Origin: Pseudomonas sp.
GTDB lineage: Bacteria; Pseudomonadota; Gammaproteobacteria; Pseudomonadales; Pseudomonadaceae
Direction of reading: 5' to 3'
Length of the DNA stretch: 64,000 nt
Assembly (NCBI RefSeq): GCF_030690725.1
Contig: NZ_JAUYGD010000044.1
Span: 62,001 to 126,000 of the forward strand
In this document: positions 31,742 through 40,417 of the stretch, one piece after another
Position numbering within the stretch: position 1 is the stretch's first letter
How the letters are laid out: each line of letters begins with the position of its first letter
Made by a program: the position numbers and the translations under genes
Notes under the pieces: generated by a model
What the model was told of the DNA's origin: nothing
Database searches by the model: none
What the model saw: only the letters and a program-made list of their open reading frames with translations

Positions 31742-32830
31742 ATGACCCTGATGACCTTTGTTTATCTGATCGCCGGCCTGGTGCTGCTGGTGGCTGGCGC
31801 TGAAGTACTGGTACGTGGCGCGGCCAAGCTGGCAGCGCAATTCGGCATTCCGCCACTGATCATCGGCCTGACCGTGGTCGCCTTCGGCACCAGCGCGCCG
31901 GAAACCGCAGTCAGCGTGCAGGCGGCCTTCAACAACAGCGGCGACCTGGCGATTGGCAACGTGATCGGCAGCAATATCGCCAACGTGCTGCTGATTCTCG
32001 GCCTGACCGCTGTGGTTGCACCGCTGATCGTCTCGCGCCAGCTGATCCGCCTGGATGTGCCGATCATGATCGGCGCCAGCCTGGTGGTCTATGCCCTGGC
32101 CTGGGACGGCAGCCTCAGCCGCCTCGACGGCGCCCTGCTGTTTGCTGGCGTGCTCGCCTACACCGGCTTCCTGATCATCAGCTCGCGCCGCGACAAGAGC
32201 AGCAATGAGGATGACGAGTTTGCCAAGGAATTCGGCCTCAATGAGCCGGCCAAACCCTATGCCTGGGTAATCAATCTGGGCCTGATCATTGCCGGCCTGG
32301 TGCTGCTGGTCAGCGGCTCCAACTTTCTGGTCGAGAGTGCCGTCACCATGGCCCGCGCACTGGGCATCTCGGAACTGGTGATCGGCCTGACCGTAGTCGC
32401 CATCGGCACCTCGCTGCCGGAGCTGGCCACCTCGATCATGGCCGCCATCAAGGGCGAGCGCGATATCGCCGTGGGCAATATCGTCGGCAGCAATATCTTC
32501 AACCTGCTCTGCGTACTGGGCCTGGCCTCGCTGGTCTCGCCGCAAGCCATCAACGTCGCCGCCAACGCCCTGGCCTTCGACTTCCCGGTGATGATCGCCG
32601 TGGCCGTGGCCTGTTTGCCGATCTTCTTCGCCGGTTACCGCATCAACCGCTGGGAAGGCTTGTTGTTTCTTGCCTACTACGTGGCCTACACGGTCTACCT
32701 GGTGCTGTCGTCGACCGGCCGGCCGTTCGCCGAGGTCTTTGGCGACGCCATGCTCGGCTACGCCCTGCCGCTGACCGCAGTGACCCTAGTGATCATCGCC
32801 GGCCGTGCCTGGCACAAGCAAAAAGCCTGA
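31742..32830 (+). CDS. Calcium/sodium antiporter (CaCA family, YrbG-like)
   Basis: This 362-residue membrane protein consists of two inverted halves, each with an alpha-repeat: FGTSAPETAVS (about residue 50-60) and IGTSLPELATS (about 220-230), together with GNVIGSNIANVLLILG and GNIVGSNIFNLLCVLG. This is the hallmark of K-dependent or independent Na/Ca exchangers such as E. coli YrbG. Ten or so helices are expected. The cation specificity cannot be read from sequence alone. Confidence 0.93.
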   Translation: MTLMTFVYLIAGLVLLVAGAEVLVRGAAKLAAQFGIPPLIIGLTVVAFGTSAPETAVSVQAAFNNSGDLAIGNVIGSNIANVLLILGLTAVVAPLIVSRQLIRLDVPIMIGASLVVYALAWDGSLSRLDGALLFAGVLAYTGFLIISSRRDKSSNEDDEFAKEFGLNEPAKPYAWVINLGLIIAGLVLLVSGSNFLVESAVTMARALGISELVIGLTVVAIGTSLPELATSIMAAIKGERDIAVGNIVGSNIFNLLCVLGLASLVSPQAINVAANALAFDFPVMIAVAVACLPIFFAGYRINRWEGLLFLAYYVAYTVYLVLSSTGRPFAEVFGDAMLGYALPLTAVTLVIIAGRAWHKQKA

Positions 32831-32853
32831 TGAGCGCTTAGGAGAACAGCCGC

Positions 32854-33231
32854 ATGAGTGACAGCCACGAGCAGGGTCTGAAAGTCCGCCGCGAAGTGAT
32901 GGGCGATGCCTTTGTCGATCGTGCGCTGGGTAACGCCACGGACTTTACCCAGCCGCTGCAGGACTTCGTCAACCAGCACGCCTGGGGCGGCGTATGGACC
33001 CGCGAAGGCCTGGATCGCAAGACCCGCAGCCTGATCACCCGGTCGGCGCTGACCGCGCTGAAATGCCCGCAGGAACTCAAGGGCCACGTGCGCGGCGCGC
33101 TGAACAATGGCTGCACGGTCGAGGAAATCCGCGAAACCCTGCTGCACTGCGCGGTGTATGCCGGCGTGCCGGCGGCCATCGATGCCTTTCGCGCAGCGCA
33201 GGAAGTGATCGACGACTTCCAGCCAGCCTGA
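32854..33231 (+). CDS. Carboxymuconolactone decarboxylase-family protein
   Basis: This 125-residue AhpD-like-fold protein resembles PcaC (4-carboxymuconolactone decarboxylase): VRREVMGDAFVDRAL, LTALKCPQELKGHVRGALNNGCTVEEIRETLLHCAVYAGVPAA. No other protocatechuate-pathway gene is nearby, and the CxxC peroxidase motif of AhpD is missing, so a role in aromatic breakdown is possible but not supported by context. AGGAG lies before the ATG. A bidirectional terminator follows. Confidence 0.86.
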   Translation: MSDSHEQGLKVRREVMGDAFVDRALGNATDFTQPLQDFVNQHAWGGVWTREGLDRKTRSLITRSALTALKCPQELKGHVRGALNNGCTVEEIRETLLHCAVYAGVPAAIDAFRAAQEVIDDFQPA

Positions 33232-33243
33232 GCGCAACACAAC

Positions 33244-33270
33244 AAAAAGCCGGGCATTGCCCGGCTTTTT
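33244..33270. terminator. Bidirectional intrinsic terminator
   Basis: The stem AAAAAGCCGGGC / GCCCGGCTTTTT with a 3-nt loop lies between the convergent decarboxylase-family gene and the AEC transporter gene; it has A and T runs on both sides. Confidence 0.93.
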
Positions 33271-33286
33271 TATGCCCGCGCGACGG

Positions 33287-34228
33287 CTAGATCCAACCCG
33301 CCCACTGCAGCACAAACAGCCCGAGGTTAGTGGTCACCACCGTGGCCAGGGTGGTCAGCACGATGATCGCCGCCGCCAACTGATGATTACCGCCCACCGC
33401 CTTGGCCATAACGAAACTGGCCGCCGCCGTGGGACTGGCGAAGTACAGAAAGAGAATCGCCAGATCGGCATCGCGAAAGCCCCACAGCCAGGCGCCCAGG
33501 GTTGCCACTAGCGGCAGCCAGAACACCTTCATCAGGCTTGAGCTGATCGCCATGCCGCTGCTCTCGCGCAGCGATTCCAGGGTCAGGGTGCCACCGATGC
33601 AGATCAGCGCCAGCGGCAGGCTCATCTGCGCAAAGTATTCCCCAGAGGTCAGCAACCAGGCCGGCAGCGCAATCTGCCAGGCGGCAAAAGGGATAGCCGC
33701 CAGCACACCAATGATCAGCGGATTACTGAGGATGTTCTTGGTCAGGCTCCAGACATCGGTCTTGGCCTCTGGGCTGTAGATCGCCAAAACAATCGCTGAC
33801 AGGGTGTTGTAGCTGAGAATCACCACCCCACCGAGCACCGCGCCGACCGACAGGCCGTAATCACCGTACATGCTGGTGGCCAGCGCCAGGCCGATAATGC
33901 CGTTGTTGCCGCGAAACGCGCCCTGGGTATAGATGCCGCGATCCGCCTCAGGGCAGCGCAGGATCGCCCAGCCCCAGGCCAGCAGAAAGCAGCCCAGAGT
34001 CGCCAGCACGAAATACAGCAGCAAGGCCGGCTGCAAGGCGGTACGCAAATCCGCCTGGACAATACCGAGAAACAACAGGGTGGGCAGCGTGCCACGAAAC
34101 ACCAGCGCCGATGCGGTGTTGATAAAGGCCGCATCAATCAGCCCCAGACGCTTGAGCGCCACGCCGAGAAACAGCATGGAGAACACCGGAGCGGTAACGC
34201 TGATGGTTTGCTGAACAACGGCGAGCAT
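33287..34228 (-). CDS. AEC-family (auxin efflux carrier type) permease
   Basis: This 313-residue membrane protein has about ten hydrophobic helices in two inverted halves and the N-terminal VTAPVFSMLFLGVALKRLGLID typical of the AEC/MdcF-like family. Bacterial members export or import small organic acids or amino acids; no substrate can be assigned. It stands alone, convergent to the decarboxylase-family gene. The 167-bp upstream gap towards roxR holds a structured repeat. Confidence 0.88.
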   Translation of the reverse strand: MLAVVQQTISVTAPVFSMLFLGVALKRLGLIDAAFINTASALVFRGTLPTLLFLGIVQADLRTALQPALLLYFVLATLGCFLLAWGWAILRCPEADRGIYTQGAFRGNNGIIGLALATSMYGDYGLSVGAVLGGVVILSYNTLSAIVLAIYSPEAKTDVWSLTKNILSNPLIIGVLAAIPFAAWQIALPAWLLTSGEYFAQMSLPLALICIGGTLTLESLRESSGMAISSSLMKVFWLPLVATLGAWLWGFRDADLAILFLYFASPTAAASFVMAKAVGGNHQLAAAIIVLTTLATVVTTNLGLFVLQWAGWI

Positions 34229-34310
34229 GACAGCCCCTGACCAGTTAGATAGGGGGCTAATGATAGCAAGGCTGCCTGGCGGAAAGCTTTCAGCAGCCTT
34301 TCATGCGGGG

Positions 34311-34389
34311 AAAAAAACGCCGGGAGCGTTTTTTAACGTCGCACAGCGACGACCCGCAGGGTGGCCGCCATGGATGGCAGGCCATAAAA
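34311..34389 (+). repeat. Structured dispersed repeat, copy 2 (three hairpins)
   Basis: This is the counterpart of 14412-14487. Hairpin 1 is A-tract with AACGC, loop CGGGA, GCGTT with T-tract; hairpin 2 is CGTCGC-aca-GCGACG; hairpin 3 is TGGCC (34362-34366) and GGCCA (34380-34384) around GCCATGGATGGC. The loops and the CATGGATGGC core are identical to copy 1, while arm bases change in pairs. It lies 6 bp past the roxR stop, so hairpin 1 can also end roxR transcription on the minus strand. Confidence 0.75.
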
Positions 34390-34395
34390 TAACGT

Positions 34396-34956
34396 TTAGC
34401 GGCGTACCGGACGCTTCTGCAACTTGCGCTGCAAGGTGCGCCGATGCATGCCCAGAGCGCGGGCGGTAGCGGAGATATTGCCTTCGTGCTCGCTGAGCAC
34501 GCGCTGGATGTGCTCCCACTGCAGGCGGTCCACCGACATCGGATTTTCCGGAACCAGGGTATCCAGATCGGCATGCTGAGTCAGCAGCGCGGCCAGCACA
34601 TCGTCGGCATCAGCCGGTTTGCACAGGTAGTTGCAGGCGCCACGCTTGATCGCCTCTACCGCCGTGGCGATGCTCGAATAACCGGTGAGGATCACCACGC
34701 GCATTTCGCCGTCCAGCTCCAGCAGCTTGGGCAGCAGCACCAGACCGGAGTCGCCTTCCATCTTCAGGTCGACCACGGCGTAGTCCGGCACATCCTGTTC
34801 AGCCAGGGCCAGGCCTTCTTCAGCCGAACCGGCGGTGGACACCCGCAGGCCACGACGGCTCATGGCGCGGGCCATAACGCGGGTGAAAGTCGGATCATCA
34901 TCGACCAGCAGCAGGTGCGGTTGTTCTTCGCCTTCGAACAGCACTTCATCGCTCAT
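34396..34956 (-). CDS. roxR: Redox response regulator RoxR (RegA/PrrA family)
   Basis: This 186-residue regulator has a receiver domain (about 14-125; D19-D20-D21 acidic pocket in LLVDDDPTF, phosphoacceptor D63 in AVVDLKMEG, T91 in ILTGYSS, K113 in CKPAD) and a Fis-type helix-turn-helix at the C-terminus (NISATARALGMHRRTLQRKLQKR). The RegA/PrrA/RoxR family controls respiratory chain and cyanide-insensitive oxidase genes in response to redox state. It is 12 bp downstream of its kinase gene roxS. Confidence 0.96.
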   Translation of the reverse strand: MSDEVLFEGEEQPHLLLVDDDPTFTRVMARAMSRRGLRVSTAGSAEEGLALAEQDVPDYAVVDLKMEGDSGLVLLPKLLELDGEMRVVILTGYSSIATAVEAIKRGACNYLCKPADADDVLAALLTQHADLDTLVPENPMSVDRLQWEHIQRVLSEHEGNISATARALGMHRRTLQRKLQKRPVRR

Positions 34957-34968
34957 TCGGGTATTTCC

Positions 34969-36222
34969 TTAGCTTCGGCCATAGGCGCGCGGCAGTTTCA
35001 GCTCGGTGAGCGTGCCGCCTTCTTCGTGGTTATACAGTTTAACCGTGCCGCCGGCACGGGTGACGCTGGCCTGACTGAGGAACAGGCCCAAACCAAACCC
35101 TTTGCCCTTGGTGGTGAAAAACGGCCGCCCCAACTGCTCGGCAATTGCCAGCGGCACACCCGCGCCGAAGTCGCGAATGCTCAGGCGCAGCCACTGGTGA
35201 TCCCAATCCAGGCGGATATCCAGTTTATCCGGGCAGGCATCGGCAGCGTTGTTCAGCAGATTGAGCAGCGCCTGGGTCAGGTCGGCCGGCGGCATCATCC
35301 GTGGCGGTGCGCCGCGACCCAGGCATTGATAGCGGTAACTGGCTTCGGGACGCATCAAATGCCAGCGATTGAGAGTGGTTTCCAGCCACTCCACCGAAGA
35401 CAGCTCGATCACCGCCTGACGGCGATCAGCCTCGGCAGCGCGCACCAGATGTTGCAGGGTTTCCTTGCACAGCTTGACCTGCTCCTGCAGCACCGCCAGG
35501 TCCTCTTGCAGCGTCGGTTCCTGATGCTCGCGGCGCAACTCCTTGATCAGCACGCTCATGGTCGCCAGTGGCGTGCCCAACTCATGTGCCGCACCAGCGG
35601 CCTGGGTCGCCACGGCGAGCAGCTGCTGATCACGCAAACCCTCTTCGCGACGCTCGGCGCGTAGCTCTTCCTGATGGCGCAGCTCTTCGGCCATCTTCGC
35701 CACAAAGAAGGTGATCAAGCCGGCGGCCAAAGCAAAGCTCAGCCACATGCCGTAGATCAGCAGGCTTTCCCGTGGCCCCTGCGGCAATTCCAGCGGGTGC
35801 GACCAGACCAGCAGAAAGGTGTAACCGCCCAGTGCCAAACCGGACAGAGTGATGGTGTAGAGCCAGGGCAAGGTCGCCGCCGCGATGGTCAGCGGCACCA
35901 GGTAATAAGAGACAAAGGGGTTGGTCGAGCCACCCGAGTAATACAGCAGCAGGCTGTGGATGATCAGGTCGCAGCCCAACTGCACCGCGTATTCCTGCTC
36001 GGTTACCGGCCAAGGCCCACGCAGGCGCAGCGCAGTGAGCAAGCACAACACCAGAGAAATACCGAGGGTTACACTCAGCTCCAGCCAGGGCAGCGGCAGC
36101 GCGCCAGACTTGTACGCCAGCCCCACAGAACCCGCCTGTGCGGCCAGCACCAGAATGCGGATCAGGGTCAGGCGCCAGAGGTTTTGCCGGCTCGCCGACA
36201 GAAGCTGCACAGGTGCGAGCAT
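34969..36222 (-). CDS. roxS: Redox sensor histidine kinase RoxS (RegB/PrrB family)
   Basis: This 417-residue membrane kinase has about six N-terminal helices (about 15-180), the quinone-binding heptapeptide GGSTNPF (97-103) that defines RegB-type sensors, the H-box AGAAHELGTPLATM with H213 and the ATP domain (NNAADA, FGAGVP, GLGLFLSQA). The start MLAPVQLLSASRQNL is preceded by GGAG at 6 nt; the 31-codon upstream extension was rejected. It likely senses ubiquinone redox state and signals to RoxR. Confidence 0.96.
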   Translation of the reverse strand: MLAPVQLLSASRQNLWRLTLIRILVLAAQAGSVGLAYKSGALPLPWLELSVTLGISLVLCLLTALRLRGPWPVTEQEYAVQLGCDLIIHSLLLYYSGGSTNPFVSYYLVPLTIAAATLPWLYTITLSGLALGGYTFLLVWSHPLELPQGPRESLLIYGMWLSFALAAGLITFFVAKMAEELRHQEELRAERREEGLRDQQLLAVATQAAGAAHELGTPLATMSVLIKELRREHQEPTLQEDLAVLQEQVKLCKETLQHLVRAAEADRRQAVIELSSVEWLETTLNRWHLMRPEASYRYQCLGRGAPPRMMPPADLTQALLNLLNNAADACPDKLDIRLDWDHQWLRLSIRDFGAGVPLAIAEQLGRPFFTTKGKGFGLGLFLSQASVTRAGGTVKLYNHEEGGTLTELKLPRAYGRS

Positions 36223-36432
36223 AGAATCTCCAAGATGCTCATTTAGCGAGCCGCAGGAGTATAACCAAGCCTCTACGCCCCCAACTGCGGCAACGCGCCG
36301 CAGCCGGTGTCGCACTCATCAATGATCCGAGAAAAATTCTGGAACCTGATTTAACCCGTTCAGTCTGATCGCTACGTCTACCCTCTGGAAAGCCGCGCAT
36401 AACCCATGCGCCCATCACATAAAGGAATCATC

Positions 36433-37143
36433 ATGCTGCCATTGTCCCGCCTCGCCACCGCCCTGCTGCTGAGCGCCACCACCCTGTTGAGCGCCACGGC
36501 CATGGCCGAAGAAGCGCGCTACAACCAGGTCGCACTGCGCGCCGAGGTCAATCAGGAAATCGCCCACGACCTGATGCACGTCACCCTCTACAGCGAAGCC
36601 CAGGACAGCGACCCGGCCGCCCTTGCCGCGCAGATCAGCAAAACCCTCAACGCCGGCATCGCCCAGGCCCGTCAGGTCAAAGGTGTTAGCGTCGCCTCCG
36701 GCAGCCGTAACAGCTACCCGGTGTATGACGACAAGGGCCAGAAGATCACCGCCTGGCGCGAGCGCGCCGAGCTGCGTCTGGAAAGCGCCGATTTCAGCGC
36801 GCTGTCCAAGCTCACTGGGGAAATGCTGCAAACCCTGAAAATGGGCGGAATGAACTTCAGCATCGCCTCAGACACCCGCAAGACCCACGAAGACGCCCTG
36901 CTCAAGGATGCTGTCGCCGCCTTCAAGGCCCGCGCGCAACTGGCCACCGAAGCCCTCGGCGGCAGTGGTTACAAGCTGGTCAGCCTGAGCCTGAACAGCG
37001 GTGGTTTCCAGCCGCCGATTATGCGCATGGAAGCGATGAAAGGCGCGGCAATGATGGATGCAGCAGCCACCCCGGATATTGAAGCCGGCACCAGCCAGGT
37101 GAGCATTAATGCCGATGGCGTGATCGAAGTGCAGATGCCGTAA
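36433..37143 (+). CDS. SIMPL-domain (DUF541) periplasmic protein
   Basis: This 236-residue protein has a signal peptide (cleavage likely after SATAMA, about residue 23) and a SIMPL/DUF541 domain (RYNQVALRAEVNQEIAHDLMHVTLYSE, GSRNSYPVYDDKGQKITAWRERAELRLES). Family members such as BP26 and YggE are periplasmic or outer-membrane linked and are often stress-related, but molecular function is not settled. AAGGAA precedes the chosen ATG. It is divergent from roxS across a 210-bp gap that contains no further gene. Confidence 0.88.
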   Translation: MLPLSRLATALLLSATTLLSATAMAEEARYNQVALRAEVNQEIAHDLMHVTLYSEAQDSDPAALAAQISKTLNAGIAQARQVKGVSVASGSRNSYPVYDDKGQKITAWRERAELRLESADFSALSKLTGEMLQTLKMGGMNFSIASDTRKTHEDALLKDAVAAFKARAQLATEALGGSGYKLVSLSLNSGGFQPPIMRMEAMKGAAMMDAAATPDIEAGTSQVSINADGVIEVQMP

Positions 37144-37163
37144 AAACTGCTACAAACAGAAGC

Positions 37164-37193
37164 AGCGCCGTTATCCGACGATAGCGGCGCTTT
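37164..37193 (+). terminator. Intrinsic terminator after the SIMPL gene
   Basis: The 12-bp stem AGCGCCGTTATC (37164-37175) / GATAGCGGCGCT (37180-37191) has one G-T type mismatch and a CGAC loop, then TTG. The T run is short, so strength is uncertain. It separates the SIMPL gene from the dipeptide locus. Confidence 0.65.
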
Positions 37194-37364
37194 GCCATGT
37201 TTTCTCGCCCATTTATAGAAATGCGACACCACGTACAGCTGCATCGTCATTCCTGTTCTCTCTGCGACATGCCACTTGCCTACGGCATACGCCCTGCATA
37301 GCTTCATCCAAGGTCTCCACAAGAGGCCCCTCAGGATCACAACCACAATAACCATGAGGTCACT

Positions 37365-38963
37365 ATGCGTAAGAACGCCGTCATCCAGGCTTTACTCGCC
37401 GCTGGGCTGATCGCCAGCACACCACTTGCCAGCGCCGCCGGCAACCTGGTGTTTTGCTCCGAAGGCAGCCCCGCCGGGTTCGACCCTGGCCTGTACACCA
37501 CCGGCACCGATTTCGATGCTGCAGCGGAAACCGTGTTCAACCGCCTGAGCCAGTTCGAGCGTGGCGGCACCGCCGTAATCCCGGGCCTCGCCGAGAAGTG
37601 GGACATCAGCGAAGACGGCCTGAGCTACACCTTTCACCTGCGCCCCAAGGTGAAATTCCACACCACCGAATACTTCAAGCCGAGCCGCGATTTCAACGCT
37701 GATGACGTGCTGTTCACCTTCCAGCGCATGCTCGACAAGGACCACCCGTTCCGCAAAGCCTACCCGTCGGAGTTCCCCTACTTCACCGACATGGGCATGG
37801 ACGCGAACATCGCCAAGATCGAAAAACTCGACGACATGACCGTCAAGTTCAGCCTCAACGAAGTCGACGCCGCCTTTATCCAGAACCTGGCGATGAGCTT
37901 TGCCTCGATCCAGTCCGCCGAATACGCCGATAGCCTGCTCAAGGCCGGCAAAGCCGCCGACATCAACCAGAAGCCCATCGGCACTGGCCCGTTCGTCTTC
38001 AGCCGCTACCAGAAGGACGCCTCGATCCGCTTCAAGGGCAACAAGGAATACTGGCAGCCGGACGAGGTGAAGATCGACAACCTGATCTTCGCCATCAACA
38101 CCGACGCCTCGGTGCGCATGCAGAAGCTCAAGGCAGGCGAATGCCAGGTCACCCTGTTCCCACGCCCGGCGGATCTCGACGCGCTGAAAAAAGACCCGAA
38201 CCTGGACATGCCCGAGCAGGCCGGGTTCAACGTCGGCTATATCGCCTACAACGTCACCCACCCGCCGTTCGACAAACTCGAAGTGCGCCAGGCGCTGGAC
38301 ATGGCGGTGAACAAGCAAGGCATCATCGACGCGGTGTACCAGACTGCCGGCCAGCTCGCGACCAACGGCATGCCGCCAACCCAGTGGTCATATGACGACA
38401 GCATCAAGGACCCTGCCTACAACCCGGAAAAAGCCAAAGAGCTGCTCAAGGCCGCCGGCATCAAGGAAGGCACCGAAATCACCCTGTGGGCCATGCCCGT
38501 GCAGCGCCCGTACAACCCCAACGCCAAGCTGATGGCCGAGATGCTGCAAAGCGACTGGGCCAAGGTCGGCATCAAGGCCAAGATCGTCAGCTACGAGTGG
38601 GGTGAATACCTCAAGCGCGCCAAGGCTGGCGAACACGACGCCATGCTGATTGGCTGGAGCGGCGACAACGGTGACCCGGACAACTGGCTGGGCACCCTGT
38701 ACGGCTGCGATGCGGTGGACGGCAACAACTTCTCCAAGTGGTGCCATGCCGACTACGACAAACTGGTGAAAGCCGCCAAGCGCGTGACCGACACCGCCGA
38801 ACGCACCGAGCTGTATAAGCAGGCGCAGGTGATCCTCAAGCGTGAAGTGCCAATCACTCCGATCGCCCACTCCACTGTCTACCAACCAATGAGCAAGAAG
38901 GTCGAAGACTTCCGCATCAGCCCGTTCGCGCTGAACTCCTTCTACGGCGTCGGCGTCAAGTAA
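37365..38963 (+). CDS. dppA1: Dipeptide ABC transporter substrate-binding protein (DppA paralog 1)
   Basis: This 532-residue cluster-C solute-binding protein (SBP_bac_5) has a signal peptide (about 1-24, ending in LASAAG). It begins LVFCSEGSPAGFDPGLYTTGTDFDAA and contains FTFQRMLDKDHPFRKAYPSEFPYF. It is colinear with, and very similar to, the 41222-42820 protein; both are 532 residues. In PAO1 dppA1 and dppA2 occupy this place; the 1 versus 2 assignment is not certain. It lies upstream of mdpA in convergent orientation. The 171-bp space between the upstream terminator and this gene has a weak GG-N10-GC motif at 37284-37297. Confidence 0.92.
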   Translation: MRKNAVIQALLAAGLIASTPLASAAGNLVFCSEGSPAGFDPGLYTTGTDFDAAAETVFNRLSQFERGGTAVIPGLAEKWDISEDGLSYTFHLRPKVKFHTTEYFKPSRDFNADDVLFTFQRMLDKDHPFRKAYPSEFPYFTDMGMDANIAKIEKLDDMTVKFSLNEVDAAFIQNLAMSFASIQSAEYADSLLKAGKAADINQKPIGTGPFVFSRYQKDASIRFKGNKEYWQPDEVKIDNLIFAINTDASVRMQKLKAGECQVTLFPRPADLDALKKDPNLDMPEQAGFNVGYIAYNVTHPPFDKLEVRQALDMAVNKQGIIDAVYQTAGQLATNGMPPTQWSYDDSIKDPAYNPEKAKELLKAAGIKEGTEITLWAMPVQRPYNPNAKLMAEMLQSDWAKVGIKAKIVSYEWGEYLKRAKAGEHDAMLIGWSGDNGDPDNWLGTLYGCDAVDGNNFSKWCHADYDKLVKAAKRVTDTAERTELYKQAQVILKREVPITPIAHSTVYQPMSKKVEDFRISPFALNSFYGVGVK

Positions 38964-38980
38964 CCACCCCGGCAATAAAG

Positions 38981-39006
38981 AACGGCGGCCAATGGCCGCC
39001 GTTTTA
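38981..39006. terminator. Intrinsic terminator, dppA1 / mdpA
   Basis: The perfect stem AACGGCGGCC (38981-38990) / GGCCGCCGTT (38994-39003) with loop AAT is followed by TTATTTA. It lies between convergent dppA1 and mdpA and also gives a short T run on the minus strand. Confidence 0.88.
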
Positions 39007-39022
39007 TTTACTGCACCAGCCC

Positions 39023-40249
39023 TTATCCCAGACCGAACGGATCATCCAACGAATGGCTCGGCGCGGTGAACCAGCGCGGCCCATCGGCGCTCATGTAGAA
39101 GTGATCCTCCAGACGCACGCCGAACTCGCCCGGCACGCAGATCATCGGCTCATTGCTGAAGCACATGCCTTCGGCCAGCGGCGTCAGATCGCCACGCACC
39201 AGATAGGGCCCTTCATGGATATCCAGGCCGATACCGTGGCCGGTGCGATGCGGCAGGCCCGGCAACTTGTAATCCGGGCCCAGGCCCGCCGCTTCCAGAG
39301 TGCGCCGCGCCGCAGCATCCACCGCCTGGCAGGGCTGGCCGAGCTGCGCGGCCTCGAATGCAGCCAGCTGCGCGGCTTTCTCGATATTCCAGAAGTCGCG
39401 CTGACGCTGACTAGGCTCGCCGAAGACATAGCTGCGGGTGATGTCCGACAGATAGCCATGCACCTGGCAGCCGGTGTCGATCAGCACCATGTCGCCCTGC
39501 TTGAGGATCTGCGCGTGTTTGACGCCATGGGGAAATGCACTGGCTGGGCCAAACAGCACGATGCAGAACGTCGAGCCCGCTGCGCCGACGGCGCGATGCG
39601 CCTGCTGGATAAACTCGGCGACCGCCGTGGTGCTGATGCCCTCGTGCAGCACACTGGCGACAGCCTTGTGCACCTCAAGGGTCATGTCCTTGGCGCGCTG
39701 CATCAGGGCCAGCTCGGCCGCTGATTTGCGCTGCCGGCAGTAGCCGCTGACCACTGCCGCATCGACAAACTCGTAGCCCCTGGCCAAGCGGCGAATACCA
39801 TCGACCATAAAGAATGCCAGCGTCGGACAGAGGCCGATTTTCACGGGCTGCTCTTGATCCGCCGCGATGCCCATCCGCTGCAGCGTATCGAGCAGCAACT
39901 GATAGGGGCTTTCGTGCTCCTGCCAGGTATTGATGGCGCCAACGAGCACCTGAAAATCGCGAATGGTACCGACCTCAAATGCCGGAGCCAGGTATTCCAG
40001 CGGCCCCTCGGCCGGGAGAATCGCGCCCACCATGCGCTCACTGGGATGCCAGCGCACGCCGGTGAAATACTGCAGATTGCTGCCGGCGTTGATAAACATC
40101 GCGGCAATACCTTCGGCCTGCATCAGCGCCTGGGCGCGACTCACCCGAGCCTGGTATTCACCAAGCGCGATTGGTTGCACGCCATCCATCATGTTGTGCA
40201 GCCCGGCAAGCGCCTGTTGCGGCGTACAACCTCCGACACCGAGAGTCAT
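39023..40249 (-). CDS. mdpA: M24-family metallo-dipeptidase MdpA
   Basis: This 408-residue pita-bread-fold peptidase (Xaa-Pro aminopeptidase-like) has all five metal ligands: D258 (VLIDTG), D269 (LSDITRS), H338 (HRTGHGIG), E367 (FSNEPM) and E381 (RLEDHF). Its place next to an XRE-cupin regulator and dpp genes matches the P. aeruginosa dipeptidase MdpA, which lets cells use dipeptides and is repressed by PsdR. AGGAG lies 6 nt before the ATG. It is divergent from psdR and has repeated operator-like motifs at its promoter. Confidence 0.9.
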   Translation of the reverse strand: MTLGVGGCTPQQALAGLHNMMDGVQPIALGEYQARVSRAQALMQAEGIAAMFINAGSNLQYFTGVRWHPSERMVGAILPAEGPLEYLAPAFEVGTIRDFQVLVGAINTWQEHESPYQLLLDTLQRMGIAADQEQPVKIGLCPTLAFFMVDGIRRLARGYEFVDAAVVSGYCRQRKSAAELALMQRAKDMTLEVHKAVASVLHEGISTTAVAEFIQQAHRAVGAAGSTFCIVLFGPASAFPHGVKHAQILKQGDMVLIDTGCQVHGYLSDITRSYVFGEPSQRQRDFWNIEKAAQLAAFEAAQLGQPCQAVDAAARRTLEAAGLGPDYKLPGLPHRTGHGIGLDIHEGPYLVRGDLTPLAEGMCFSNEPMICVPGEFGVRLEDHFYMSADGPRWFTAPSHSLDDPFGLG

Positions 40250-40288
40250 CTCGCGCTCCTTTGTATGATCTGTAAGTTGGCCCGGTGA

Positions 40289-40341
40289 AATTTAAGTCCG
40301 GCTTAAATAGAGCGCAACGATTATTTTAGTGCTACTTAAAT
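40289..40341 (-). promoter_or_regulatory. mdpA promoter with paired putative PsdR operators
   Basis: On the minus strand TTGCGC (40312-40317) and TAAATT (40289-40294) are separated by 17 bp. Two plus-strand copies of AGYNNNRCTTAAWT lie at 40295-40308 (AGTCCGGCTTAAAT, exactly filling the spacer and part of a palindrome ATTTAAG-tccgg-CTTAAAT) and 40328-40341 (AGTGCTACTTAAAT, upstream of -35). The start-to-start spacing is 33 bp. The same motif recurs upstream of dppA3. Confidence 0.7.
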
Positions 40342-40384
40342 TCACAGGTATTGTCCGACGACTTTTAAGCGCGGCGCCGAACGG

Positions 40385-40390
40385 TATACT
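40385..40390 (+). promoter_or_regulatory. Candidate -10 box of psdR
   Basis: TATACT lies 28 bp before the psdR ATG; no good -35 hexamer is found 16-18 bp upstream. A degenerate reverse motif copy (CGCGCTTAAAAGT on the minus strand, 40362-40374) sits where the -35 would be, consistent with autorepression. Confidence 0.45.
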
Positions 40391-40417
40391 GGCGCTCTTT
40401 CAGCACGAGCCAGGGTT

